DNA of 64,000 bases from Myxococcaceae bacterium (lineage in GTDB: Bacteria; Myxococcota_A; Polyangia; Polyangiales; Ga0077539), in contig SCUS01000059.1 in assembly GCA_004297725.1 (NCBI GenBank), positions 25,367 to 89,366 on the forward strand, in the 5' to 3' direction. The notes beneath the pieces are model-generated. The model saw only the letters and a program-made list of their open reading frames with translations. It did no database searches and had not been told where the DNA came from. Made by a program: the position numbers and the translations under genes. Positions 7,997 to 16,022 of the stretch are shown piece after piece (the stretch's first letter is position 1; every line of letters starts with the position of its first letter).

Positions 7997-9183
7997 TGGG
8001 CTGCACCACCTCCGAATCCCCCGTCGAGCTCTACCCCCCCGGGGAGCGCATCATCCTGCTGCGCGACGGCGTCGAGGCGATTCCGGCGATGCTCAAGGCC
8101 ATCCGCTCGGCGCGCCGCGAGGTGGTGCTGGAGATGTACTGGCTCGACTCCAGCGTGGTGGGCAAGGCCGTGGTCGAGGCGCTCACGCAGCGCGCGAAGG
8201 CGGGCGTCGCGGTGTACCTCCTCTACGACGCCATCGGATCGCTGGGCGCCGACGGGACCCTGTACGACGAGCTGCTGGCCGCCGGCGCCCGGGTGCTGGA
8301 GTACAACCCCATCGCCCCGTGGCGCAGGCGCTTTCGGCTGGGCCGGGTGTCCCAGCGCGACCACCGCAAGATGCTGGTCGTCGACGAGCGCGTGGCCTTC
8401 GTCGGGGGGCTCAACCTCGGGCTGCCGTGGGTGTGCGCCGACGAGGGCGGCGGGGGCTGGCGCGACGACGTGGCCATGGTGGCCGGTCCGGCCGCCGGGA
8501 GGGTGCGCTCGCTCTTCTTCGAGACCTGGGCGAAGCAGGGCGGCGAGTGCCCGAAGAACCTCCGGGTGTTCACCTCGCGAGAGCGCGTCGAGGCCGCCAG
8601 GGAGGAGCTCGGCGTCTCCGCCGTGAGCCGGGCGCAGCCGCACGTCGCGGTGCTCGGCCACGACGCCTGGGGCGCGCGCTGGGCCATCCGCCGGGCCTAC
8701 CTCACGCGCATCCGCAGCGCCGAGCGCCGGGTGCTCATCGCCAACTCGTATTTCATCCCCGACATGCGGGTGAAGCGCGCGCTGAAGTACGCCGCGCAGC
8801 GGGGCGTGGAGGTGCGGGTGATCGTCCCCGGCGAGAGCGACGTGCCCGCCGCGAAGTACGCCACCGAGTGGCTCTACACCGACCTCATCGAGGCGGGCAT
8901 CCACATCCACGAGTGGACGCCCGGCATCCTCCACGCGAAGACCCTGCTCGTCGACGACTGGGCGACGACCGGCAGCTACAACCTCGACTACCGATCGTTT
9001 CGCTACAACCTCGAGGCCAACCTCGCGAGCACCGACGCCGACTTCGTCGCCTCCGTCGAGGCCTCGATGCGCAAGGACCTCGCGGAGTCCACCCGCGAGG
9101 TCGACCTCGCGCAGTGGAAGAAGCGCCCGCTCTTCGACAAGCTGCGATCGTGGGTGTTCTACCTGGTTCGCAAGATGATGTGA
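7996..9183 (+). CDS. Phospholipase D-family protein, cardiolipin synthase-like
   Basis: A 395-residue protein with two complete HKD motifs, HRKMLVVD (His123, Lys125, Asp130) and HAKTLLVD (His313, Lys315, Asp320), each followed by the expected G[SG]xN segment (VGGLNLG, TGSYNLD). This is the architecture of ClsB/ClsC-type bacterial cardiolipin synthases, which transfer phosphatidyl groups between phospholipids. There is no obvious N-terminal membrane segment, which favours a ClsB-like peripheral enzyme. It is the last gene of the 6442-9183 operon and its ATG overlaps the preceding TGA by one base. Together with the SDR and GST genes it suggests a lipid-modifying unit. Other PLD activities cannot be excluded. 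Confidence 0.9.
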   Translation: MGCTTSESPVELYPPGERIILLRDGVEAIPAMLKAIRSARREVVLEMYWLDSSVVGKAVVEALTQRAKAGVAVYLLYDAIGSLGADGTLYDELLAAGARVLEYNPIAPWRRRFRLGRVSQRDHRKMLVVDERVAFVGGLNLGLPWVCADEGGGGWRDDVAMVAGPAAGRVRSLFFETWAKQGGECPKNLRVFTSRERVEAAREELGVSAVSRAQPHVAVLGHDAWGARWAIRRAYLTRIRSAERRVLIANSYFIPDMRVKRALKYAAQRGVEVRVIVPGESDVPAAKYATEWLYTDLIEAGIHIHEWTPGILHAKTLLVDDWATTGSYNLDYRSFRYNLEANLASTDADFVASVEASMRKDLAESTREVDLAQWKKRPLFDKLRSWVFYLVRKMM

Positions 9184-9189
9184 GCGCCC

Positions 9190-10365
9190 TCAGGGCCGCG
9201 CCTCGGCGGCCTCCAGGTGGCACTCGTAGGCCGAGCCCGCGCGCGACCCGCCGGTCATCACCGTGTAGCGGTTGCGGAAGAGCGGGCACATGAAGCTCAC
9301 CGAAGGGCACGAGGTGCCGCAGGCGTCGTCGTTCTCCGCGACGGCGTTGGCGTGGGTGCACGGACCGTCGCCCGCGCACACCCGCAGCGCGGGGTTGCCC
9401 GCGCAGGTCCCGGAGCCGCAGGCGGCGTTGCAGCCCACGGTCACCCGCGTGCCCGGGGTGCAGGCGAGCGCCCGGTCGACCACCCAGCCGCAGTCGCGGG
9501 CGGTGCCCTCGGCGTCCGCCGCGCAGGCGTCCGTGGGGTCATTGGACACCGGCGGGTCGCTCGCGGGGATCTCCACCTCGCGAAACACCTCGTTGTCGTC
9601 ATACCTGGACTCGGTCAGTCCGCGGAGCTCGTTGATGCGGGCGCGCACCCGGTAGCGCCCCGGGGGAACGTCCGTGATGTCGATATACTGGCAGTCGAGC
9701 GCCCGGTCGTAGAGGTCGAACCACCCGGCGTGGATGCCCTGGTCGACGCAGGTGTAGACCTCCCGCGACGAGACCGCGCGGCCCATTCCCATGTACCGGG
9801 CGCTGTCGAGCAGGCAGAACGACTGCTTGTGCCCTCGGGCGACCTCCGCGTCTCCCGACATGGACATCAGCCGATAGTCGGCATATCCGCGGAAGTGATA
9901 GTGCATATGACAGGCGCCGAATTCGAAGCGACCGTCGGGGCGGTTGTTGATCACCGGAGGCCCGAGGTACAGGTCGCCCGCGCCGATGTTGGGGGTGATG
10001 AGGTCGAAGCGCAGCAGGCGCCGGCGACCCGGCATGGTGCAGCCCTCCAGCACCTCGCACGACCCCGGAGCAAACGACCGCGTCTGGATCTGCACCCGGT
10101 CGATGACGGGGATGAGGTTGGGCAGCGGGCAGCTCGGGTCGGGGTCGATCAGCCCGCCGTCGCGCAGCCGCCGCCGAGGGTCGCAGGGGTCGACCGCGTC
10201 CGCGCCGGAGGGGACGTCGACCTTCGCGGCGGCGTCCATCCCGACGGCGCTGACGTCCGCGCCGGCGTCCAGGGTCGGAGCGGGCGTGGGATCGTCTCCG
10301 CACCCGACGAGCACGAGAATGATTGCGGACGCGGCGAGTCGGGTGGCGGGCATGGCGGCGGACAT
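9190..10365 (-). CDS. Lysyl oxidase-like copper amine oxidase lipoprotein
   Basis: A 391-residue exported protein: signal peptide with lipobox LVGC (Cys22), an Asp/Ala-rich linker, then a lysyl-oxidase domain. The copper ligands HMHYH (153-157) match the HQHYH of animal LOX. Lys180 in GHKQSFC and Tyr219 in WFDLYDRALDC occupy the positions that cross-link to form the lysyl tyrosylquinone cofactor. The core CQYIDITDVPPGRYRVRA is nearly identical in pattern to animal enzymes. A Cys-rich tail follows (residues about 290-370). The expected activity is oxidative deamination of primary amines at the cell surface, perhaps cross-linking a matrix. It is divergent from the gene at 10435. Start could also be ATG 10353. 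Confidence 0.9.
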   Translation of the reverse strand: MSAAMPATRLAASAIILVLVGCGDDPTPAPTLDAGADVSAVGMDAAAKVDVPSGADAVDPCDPRRRLRDGGLIDPDPSCPLPNLIPVIDRVQIQTRSFAPGSCEVLEGCTMPGRRRLLRFDLITPNIGAGDLYLGPPVINNRPDGRFEFGACHMHYHFRGYADYRLMSMSGDAEVARGHKQSFCLLDSARYMGMGRAVSSREVYTCVDQGIHAGWFDLYDRALDCQYIDITDVPPGRYRVRARINELRGLTESRYDDNEVFREVEIPASDPPVSNDPTDACAADAEGTARDCGWVVDRALACTPGTRVTVGCNAACGSGTCAGNPALRVCAGDGPCTHANAVAENDDACGTSCPSVSFMCPLFRNRYTVMTGGSRAGSAYECHLEAAEARP

Positions 10366-10434
10366 TGCCAGCGCGCGGCGGGATATGGCAAGAGTCGCTT
10401 CCCGGTAAAGTCCACGGTGGAGCGTCGACCAGAC

Positions 10435-12081
10435 ATGAGCGTCATGCGAGCGAGTGCGGTGGTGATCGCGGCGGTAGGGGCGCTCGGCTGTGCAGACGAG
10501 CCGAGGGTGTTCCGCGCCGACGCGGGGCCTCGCGACACCGGGATGGCCGATCGGGCAACCCCCGTGGACACCGGCGAGCTGCCGGTGGTGGACGCGGGCG
10601 TCGCGGTCGACCGGCCGCCGGTGCAGACCACGCGGGACTTCGTGCGCCCCGGCACCCCCACCGACGCTCCGGCGCGCTTCGACGGCGCCGAAGACCCCGC
10701 CGGGGCCCCGTCGCTGGTCTATCCCGACAACGAGACCATCATTCCCCCCAACCTGCCTTCATTCGAGATCCATTTCCGACCCGGCTCGGGCAATGACCTC
10801 TTCGAGGTCTCCTTCGCCGGGGCGGTGACCGTCGCCCGCTTCTACACCCGCTGCGTCTCCGTCGGCGGCGGCTGCGCGCTCACCCTCAACGAGACCGACC
10901 TCACCCAGGTGGCCGACGCCGCCCGCGGCCGGGGCAACGTCGTCGTCACCGTCCGCGGCACCCGCTCCCCCGACGCCTCCACCGAGGCCAACCCCGTCGG
11001 CCGCTCGGCGCCCATCACCCTCGGCGTCACCCGCGACTCGCTGCGCGGCGCCGTGTACTGGTGGGCCTCGTCGGGCAGCATCGTCCGCTACGACATGGGC
11101 ACCGCGGGCGCGCGGGCCGAGCTCTTCCTCCGGGGCGACCTGATCAACTGCGTCGGCTGCCACGCGCTCTCCCGAGACGGCACGCGCATGTGGGCCGGGC
11201 GCGGCCCCATCCCCGGCCTCGTGGCGACCCCGATCATCGACGTGGCGACGCGCAACGCCCTCGGCACTCCCTTCAACGCCAGCTTCGGCAGCTTCTCTCC
11301 CGACAACTCGCGCTACCTCGCCTCCGACGGCGTCCGCCTGGCGCTCCTCAACGGCGCCAACGGGATGCCCGTCCCAGGGCTCGCGGGCGGCACCACCGGC
11401 TCGATGCCCGACTGGTCGCCCGACGGCACGCAGGCCGTCTTCTCCCGCCCTCAGGTGACGCCGCCCTTCGGCCCGACGGGCCACTCCGGCGCCTCCGACC
11501 TGATGCTCATCCCCTGGTCGGGCACCGCCTTCGGAGCGGCCACCACCCTGCTCCGCAGCACCGGGATCAACAACTACTATCCCTCCTTCTCTCCCGACAA
11601 CCGCTGGGTGATCTTCAATCGCGCCGACGGCGGGTCTTCGAGCAACCTGGGCGCGCAGCTCTGGGTGACCCCTTCGACGGGGGGAGAGCCCATCCGCCTC
11701 ACGCGCGCCGACGGCGGAGACGCCAACGGAAACTCCTGGCCCAAGTGGACGCCCTTCGTCGAGCGCACCGGCGGCGAGGTCGACGAGCCCCTCCTGTGGT
11801 TCACCTTCACCAGCCGCCGCGACTACGGGCTCCGCATCCAGCAGCAGGGCCGCGCCCCGGGCGACCGCACCTCGCAGCTCTGGATGGCGGCCTTCCGCCC
11901 GACGACGCGCGGCGGCGACCCGAGCACGCCCGCGTTCTGGCTCCCCTTCCAGAACATCGACCAGGGCAACCACATCGCGCAGTGGGTCCCGTCGCTGCAG
12001 CGCCAGGAGTGCGGCACGGGGATGATGTGCGGCAACAACGAGACCTGCATCGGCGGCCGCTGCATCGGCGCTCCTCCGTGA
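10435..12081 (+). CDS. TolB-like beta-propeller lipoprotein with a c-type heme motif
   Basis: A 548-residue exported protein with an N-terminal signal and probable lipid-modified Cys19 (ALGC), a low-complexity Asp/Pro/Val linker, a fibronectin-like or Ig-like segment (about 95-200), and then WD40/PD40-type propeller blades recognised by repeated FSPDN, WSPDGTQAVFS and FSPDNRWVIFN motifs. Between linker and propeller lies CVGCH (239-243), a canonical c-heme attachment site, so the protein may carry one heme. The C-terminus is Cys-rich (CGNNETCIGGRC). Its stop overlaps the GTG start of the DUF455 gene by four bases. An electron-transfer or sensing role outside the cytoplasmic membrane is inferred. 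Confidence 0.85.
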   Translation: MSVMRASAVVIAAVGALGCADEPRVFRADAGPRDTGMADRATPVDTGELPVVDAGVAVDRPPVQTTRDFVRPGTPTDAPARFDGAEDPAGAPSLVYPDNETIIPPNLPSFEIHFRPGSGNDLFEVSFAGAVTVARFYTRCVSVGGGCALTLNETDLTQVADAARGRGNVVVTVRGTRSPDASTEANPVGRSAPITLGVTRDSLRGAVYWWASSGSIVRYDMGTAGARAELFLRGDLINCVGCHALSRDGTRMWAGRGPIPGLVATPIIDVATRNALGTPFNASFGSFSPDNSRYLASDGVRLALLNGANGMPVPGLAGGTTGSMPDWSPDGTQAVFSRPQVTPPFGPTGHSGASDLMLIPWSGTAFGAATTLLRSTGINNYYPSFSPDNRWVIFNRADGGSSSNLGAQLWVTPSTGGEPIRLTRADGGDANGNSWPKWTPFVERTGGEVDEPLLWFTFTSRRDYGLRIQQQGRAPGDRTSQLWMAAFRPTTRGGDPSTPAFWLPFQNIDQGNHIAQWVPSLQRQECGTGMMCGNNETCIGGRCIGAPP

Positions 12082-12887
12082 CCACCAACGCCCTCCACGA
12101 GTGGGCGCGGGCGTATCTCTTGTCCGATGAGTTGTCGGTAAAGTTCGCGCCTCCGCCACCCCCCTCCATTACCGACAACGACCCGATCGCCACGGCCTGT
12201 CCCGCGCTGCGCCCCGGGCGCCCCCGGGAGTTCACCCGCATCGAGCGCGCGGAGAAGAGCCCGAAGGCCGGGGCGCTGCGCGACCCGAAGAAGCGGGCGT
12301 GGCTGTTTCACACCTTCATGCACCACGAGCTGCAGGCCGCGGAGCTCATGGCCTGGGCGATCGTGGCCTTTGCCGACACGCCCGCGGCCTTCCGGAGAGG
12401 GCTCGCCAGCATCTTGTTGGAAGAGGTGCGGCACATGGTGCTGTATCGCGAGGCGCTGGAGGCGCTGGGCTGCGCGCTGGGGGAGTTCGGGGTGCGCGAC
12501 TGGTTCTGGCAGAGGGTTCCGGCGGCGAAGGGGCCGGCGGAGTTCTGCGCGGTGATGGGCCTCGGGCTGGAGGCCGCCAACCTCGATCACAGCATGCGAT
12601 ACGCCCGGTGGCTGCGAGAGGCGGGCGACGAGCGCGGGGCCGACCTGCAGACCCTCATCGGCGAGGAGGAACTCCCCCACGTGCGCTTCGCCCTCCACTG
12701 GTTCAAGCGCTTCGCGGGCGACACCGACTTCGCGACATGGTGCGCCCACCTGCCGCCGCCGCTCTCTCCGGTGCTGCTCCGGGGCCTGCCCCTCGACGTC
12801 GAGCGCCGCGCCCGCGCGGGGATGGACCCCTCGTTCATCGAGCAGCTCGCCAGCGTGCGCTTCGACCCGAAGGCCCCGCGCTCGTGA
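12078..12887 (+). CDS. DUF455 ferritin-like domain protein
   Basis: A 269-residue protein of the DUF455 family, which has a ferritin-like four-helix fold. The carboxylate-histidine ligand set is visible: the Glu in HHELQAAELMAWA, the EExxH in EEVRHMVLYREALEALG, and a second EE..H in GEEELPHVRFALHW. These would bind a di-metal centre. The reaction is unknown. The start is taken as GTG 12078 because it overlaps the previous stop (GTGA) and no in-frame ATG gives a full-length protein. The next gene overlaps its stop in the same way, so three proteins are translationally coupled: a heme propeller, this di-metal candidate and an ATP-grasp enzyme. Confidence 0.85.
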   Translation: MTTNALHEWARAYLLSDELSVKFAPPPPPSITDNDPIATACPALRPGRPREFTRIERAEKSPKAGALRDPKKRAWLFHTFMHHELQAAELMAWAIVAFADTPAAFRRGLASILLEEVRHMVLYREALEALGCALGEFGVRDWFWQRVPAAKGPAEFCAVMGLGLEAANLDHSMRYARWLREAGDERGADLQTLIGEEELPHVRFALHWFKRFAGDTDFATWCAHLPPPLSPVLLRGLPLDVERRARAGMDPSFIEQLASVRFDPKAPRS

Positions 12888-13744
12888 CCCGCGAGCCCCG
12901 GCTGTGGGTGCTCAACTTCGACGCCGAGGACGAGCTCGCCCGCCCCGGGGCGATGACCCCCTCGCCCACCCTCCGCGCGCGCTTCGAGCAGCTCGCGCAG
13001 CGCACCACGCTGCTGGCCCCGGGCGACCTGCGGCTGGACGAGTTCGCCCCGCCCGATCGGTCGGGCCGGGGGATGCAGGGCGCGGCGTGGTGCCCGACCC
13101 CGAGGGCGCTGAGGGCGCTGGCGAGGGCCGGGGCGCGGCTGCCGGAGGCTCCCTCCGCGGAGGTGCTGCGCGCGGCCAACCACCGCGGGTTGATGGAGGG
13201 GCGGCTGGGGTCGCTCCCGGGCGCTCGCTATGTGCGCACGCGCGCGGAGTATGAAGAGACCGTCGCGGAGGGATCACCCACCGGCGCGTGGCTCATGAAG
13301 CGGGCGTGGTCCTACAACGGGCGGGGGCGGTGCCGTTGGAGGGAGGGGGCGGACGATCCGCACGTGGCGCGCTGGGTCGACGCCGCGCTGGCGACGGGGG
13401 AGGGACTGCAGGTGGAGCCCGAGGTGCCGCGCACGCTCGACGTGGGGCTGCACGGCGAGCTCGGCCGCGGGGGGGAGGCGCGCCTCGGGGCGCTCACGGT
13501 GCAGCGCTGCGACGCGTTCGGCGCGTGGGAGTCGACGGCGCTCGCGGAGCCCGGGACGCTCACCGGGGAGGAGTCGCGGAGCCTGGACGAGGCGATGGGC
13601 GAGGTGCTGCGGGCGCTGCGGGAGGTCGGGTATTTCGGCCCCTTCGGCGTGGACGCCTACCGATGGACGGGGGGCTTCGTGCCGTGCTGCGACGTGAACG
13701 CGCGCTACACGATGGGCTGGGCCGTGGGGATGTCCGCGGGGTGA
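12884..13744 (+). CDS. ATP-grasp domain protein of unknown substrate
   Basis: A 286-residue protein. Central motifs LMKRAWSYNGRGR (ATP-binding Lys and Gly loop), QVEPEVPRTLDVGLHGEL, and the C-terminal YFGPFGVDAYRW with CDVNARYTMGWAVGM match the ATP-grasp layout, including the metal-binding Asp/Asn near the end. ATP-grasp enzymes ligate a carboxylate to an amine or thiol through an acyl phosphate, so a ligase or peptide-tailoring role is likely. It starts with GTG overlapping the DUF455 stop by four bases and is the last gene of the 10435-13744 unit. Its end faces tatD, nine bases away on the other strand. No close functional match is recognised. Confidence 0.75.
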   Translation: MTREPRLWVLNFDAEDELARPGAMTPSPTLRARFEQLAQRTTLLAPGDLRLDEFAPPDRSGRGMQGAAWCPTPRALRALARAGARLPEAPSAEVLRAANHRGLMEGRLGSLPGARYVRTRAEYEETVAEGSPTGAWLMKRAWSYNGRGRCRWREGADDPHVARWVDAALATGEGLQVEPEVPRTLDVGLHGELGRGGEARLGALTVQRCDAFGAWESTALAEPGTLTGEESRSLDEAMGEVLRALREVGYFGPFGVDAYRWTGGFVPCCDVNARYTMGWAVGMSAG

Positions 13745-13752
13745 ATCGCCGC

Positions 13753-14556
13753 TCAGCGGAACCCGAACAGCGCGCAGGCGTTGTCGGTGGTGACCTGGGA
13801 GACGTGCTCGAGGGTCTGCCCCCGGAGCGTGGCGAGGGACTGGGCGATCACCGGGAGGTCGCAGGGCTCGCAGCGCCGGTCGGAGCGGTCGACGCCCGTG
13901 GGGAGCTGGTCGGGCGCGTCGGTCTCGACGAGCATCCGGTGGTCGGGGACGGCCTTGGCGCTGTCGATGGGGCTGCGGGCGCGAGGCCGGGTGATGGCGC
14001 CGCCGAAGGAGAGGTGGAAGCCCAGCTCGGTCCAGGCGCGCACGAGGTCGGGGCCGCCGGAGTAGCTGTGCACCATGCCGCGCCGCGACGGCAGCGGAAC
14101 AGACCGGAGCAGCGTGAGCGCGAGGGCGTGCGAGCGCACCACGTGGAGCACCAGCGGGAGGTCGAGCGCGGCGGCCACGGCGACCTGCGCCAGGAATACC
14201 TGGCGCTGTAACATCGGGTCGACGATGGCGGGGTCGAGGGACGCGTCGAGGCCGCACTCGCCGATGGCGACCACCTGGTCGCGGTGGGCCTGCGCGGTGG
14301 CCGCGAGCTCCTTGAGGCCGCGGTCGAGGGCGGCGCGCGGGAGCGTGAGCAGCGCGTGGGGGTGGATGCCGAGGGCCACGACGCGCTCCCGGGGGAGGGC
14401 GCATTCGAGGGTGGCGCGCCAGGTGTCGGGGCGCACCGCGGGGACGACCGCGCGGGTGACGTGCCGGGCGCGGGCGCGCTCCCAGACGGCGTCACGGTCG
14501 GAGGAGAACGCGGGGAGGTCGAGGTGGCAGTGCGCGTCGACGAGGAGGGCGGTCAC
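13753..14556 (-). CDS. TatD-family metal-dependent hydrolase
   Basis: A 267-residue TIM-barrel amidohydrolase-like nuclease. All metal ligands are visible: HCHLD at the N-terminus, the Glu in IGECGLD, the His in LVLHVVRSHA and in MVHSYSGG, and the Asp in VETDAPDQLP. TatD proteins act as 3'-5' DNA exonucleases in repair or as deacylases. The start is GTG 14556, which overlaps the stop of the PilZ-like gene (GTGA), so it is coupled to smpB and that gene. No downstream partner: the next gene converges. Confidence 0.9.
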   Translation of the reverse strand: MTALLVDAHCHLDLPAFSSDRDAVWERARARHVTRAVVPAVRPDTWRATLECALPRERVVALGIHPHALLTLPRAALDRGLKELAATAQAHRDQVVAIGECGLDASLDPAIVDPMLQRQVFLAQVAVAAALDLPLVLHVVRSHALALTLLRSVPLPSRRGMVHSYSGGPDLVRAWTELGFHLSFGGAITRPRARSPIDSAKAVPDHRMLVETDAPDQLPTGVDRSDRRCEPCDLPVIAQSLATLRGQTLEHVSQVTTDNACALFGFR

Positions 14557-14819
14557 GAAGGGTTCACGCCGGTCGCGGCGCGGGCGAAGGCCTCGCGCAC
14601 GGCGACGGTGGCGCTCACCAGGCGGCCGCGCACCACGAACGCGTCGGCCTCCTTGCGCGACCCTGCCACCTTCAGCGTGAAGGGGAGGGCCTCGTCGAGG
14701 GTGCCCTGCGCGGGAGCGCCGGGCGGAAACGGCCGCGTCGAGCGCACCGTCACCTGGATGGCGTCGACCGCGACGACCGTCGCCTCGCCGTCGCCGGACC
14801 ATCGGATGAGGCCGCTCAA
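14553..14819 (-). CDS. Small PilZ-like domain protein
   Basis: An 88-residue protein. The segment FPPGAPAQGTL, PFTLKVAGSRKEADAFVVRG and VREAF resembles the beta-barrel core of atypical PilZ domains common in myxobacteria. The RxxxR and DxSxxG c-di-GMP-binding residues are not clearly present, so cyclic-di-GMP binding is doubtful. The only start that fits is TTG 14819, whose TTGA overlaps the smpB stop; the GTG of tatD in turn overlaps its own stop. The three-gene overlap supports it being real despite its size. Confidence 0.65.
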   Translation of the reverse strand: MSGLIRWSGDGEATVVAVDAIQVTVRSTRPFPPGAPAQGTLDEALPFTLKVAGSRKEADAFVVRGRLVSATVAVREAFARAATGVNPS

Positions 14820-15292
14820 TGCATCCTCCGCTTGATGGCCGCCCGGGCCTCGCGGTCGCCTTCGCGGCGCTTGATCTCCTGCCGGCGGTCGGCGCCGTCC
14901 TTGGCGTGCGCGAGGCCGAGCTCGATCTTCACCTTGCTGTCCTTGAAGTAGGCCCTGAGGGCGATGAGCGTGAGGCCCTTCTGCGAGACCTTGCCGTCGA
15001 TGCGGTCGATCTCCGCGCGGTGCGCGAGCAGCCGCCGGGCGCGCTTCTCCTCCACCTTCGGGCCGGTCGCGTACTTGTACGGCGCGATGTACGCGTTGAT
15101 GAGCGTGAGCTGGCCGTTGAGCACCATCGCGTAGGTGTCGCCGAGCTCCATCTTGCCGGCGCGGAGGCTCTTCACCTCGGCGCCCGTCAGCACGATGCCC
15201 ACCTCGATGACCTCGTCGACCGTGTAACGCATCGAGGCGCGGCGGTTCTCGGAGATGAGCTTGAACCCGTCTGCGGGGCGAGGCGTGGCCAT
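14816..15292 (-). CDS. smpB: SsrA-binding protein SmpB
   Basis: A 158-residue protein of normal SmpB length. The OB-fold motifs ENRRASMRYTVDEVIEVGI, LTGAEVKSLRAGKMEL, NAYIAPYKYAT (corresponding to the tmRNA-binding face) and the basic tail GLAHAKDGADRRQEIKRR are all present. SmpB binds tmRNA and ribosomes to rescue stalled translation. The tmRNA gene itself is not seen in the window. It is first of an overlapping three-gene unit with a PilZ-like protein and TatD, and is divergent from comF, 67 bases away. Confidence 0.96.
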   Translation of the reverse strand: MATPRPADGFKLISENRRASMRYTVDEVIEVGIVLTGAEVKSLRAGKMELGDTYAMVLNGQLTLINAYIAPYKYATGPKVEEKRARRLLAHRAEIDRIDGKVSQKGLTLIALRAYFKDSKVKIELGLAHAKDGADRRQEIKRREGDREARAAIKRRMH

Positions 15293-15359
15293 GGCGAGGC
15301 AGCGGTGTAGCACGCCCTCGCTCGCAACGTGCGTTCCAGCCTCTCCCGACAAGGCGCCC

Positions 15360-16022
15360 ATGCGCATTGCCCCGCTCTCCTGGCTCGCGGCCCGGGCGCT
15401 CGCCCTCGCCGACCTGCTCGCCCCGCGCCGCTGCGTCGCGTGCGGCGAGCCCGTCGCCCTCCCCCTCTGCGACCTCTGCGCGGTGTCCCTGCTCGACGCG
15501 CCCGACCCCCTGCCCGGCATCCTCGTCGCCCACGAGCACGGCGGCGCCCTCGCGCGGGCGGTTTACCGGGCCAAGTATGACGGCGACCCGACCCGCGCCG
15601 CCCGGCTCGGCGCGCTGCTGCTCCCGCTGACCGCGGGCATCGCCCGGCCGGTGGGCTGCGTGATCCCGGTGCCGCTGCACCCGCGGCGGCTGCGGCAGCG
15701 CGGGTACAACCAGTCGATGGAGCTCGCCCGCCCGGTCGCCCTCGCGCTGGGCTGCCCCCTCCTGGCGGAGGGCCTCGTGAGGGTGCGCGACACGCCCACG
15801 CAGACCACCCTCGCGCGGGGCGAGCGGGAGGCCAACGTGGCGGGGGTGTTCCGCGCGGCGGGGCCGAGGGCGATCGAGGGGGCGCACGTGGTGGTCGTCG
15901 ACGACGTGGTCACCACCGGGGCGACCATGAGGGCCGCGATGGCCGCGGCGAGCTCGGCGGGCGCGGCCTCGGTCACCGGCCTCGCGCTCTCTCGAATGCC
16001 CCGCCTGAACCCGCGCGGCTGA
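15360..16022 (+). CDS. ComF-family phosphoribosyltransferase-like protein
   Basis: A 220-residue protein with an N-terminal zinc finger (CVACGEPVALPLCDLC), the segment VIPVPLHPRRLRQRGYNQSMEL, and the PRPP-binding loop VVVVDDVVTTGATM. These are the three hallmarks of ComF/GntX proteins. ComF is needed for natural transformation in several bacteria, probably acting with the PriA/ComFA helicase in the cytoplasm. The start ATG 15360 gives a protein that begins directly before the zinc finger; longer in-frame starts overlap smpB on the other strand. Its stop abuts the stop of the large kinase gene. Confidence 0.92.
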   Translation: MRIAPLSWLAARALALADLLAPRRCVACGEPVALPLCDLCAVSLLDAPDPLPGILVAHEHGGALARAVYRAKYDGDPTRAARLGALLLPLTAGIARPVGCVIPVPLHPRRLRQRGYNQSMELARPVALALGCPLLAEGLVRVRDTPTQTTLARGEREANVAGVFRAAGPRAIEGAHVVVVDDVVTTGATMRAAMAAASSAGAASVTGLALSRMPRLNPRG

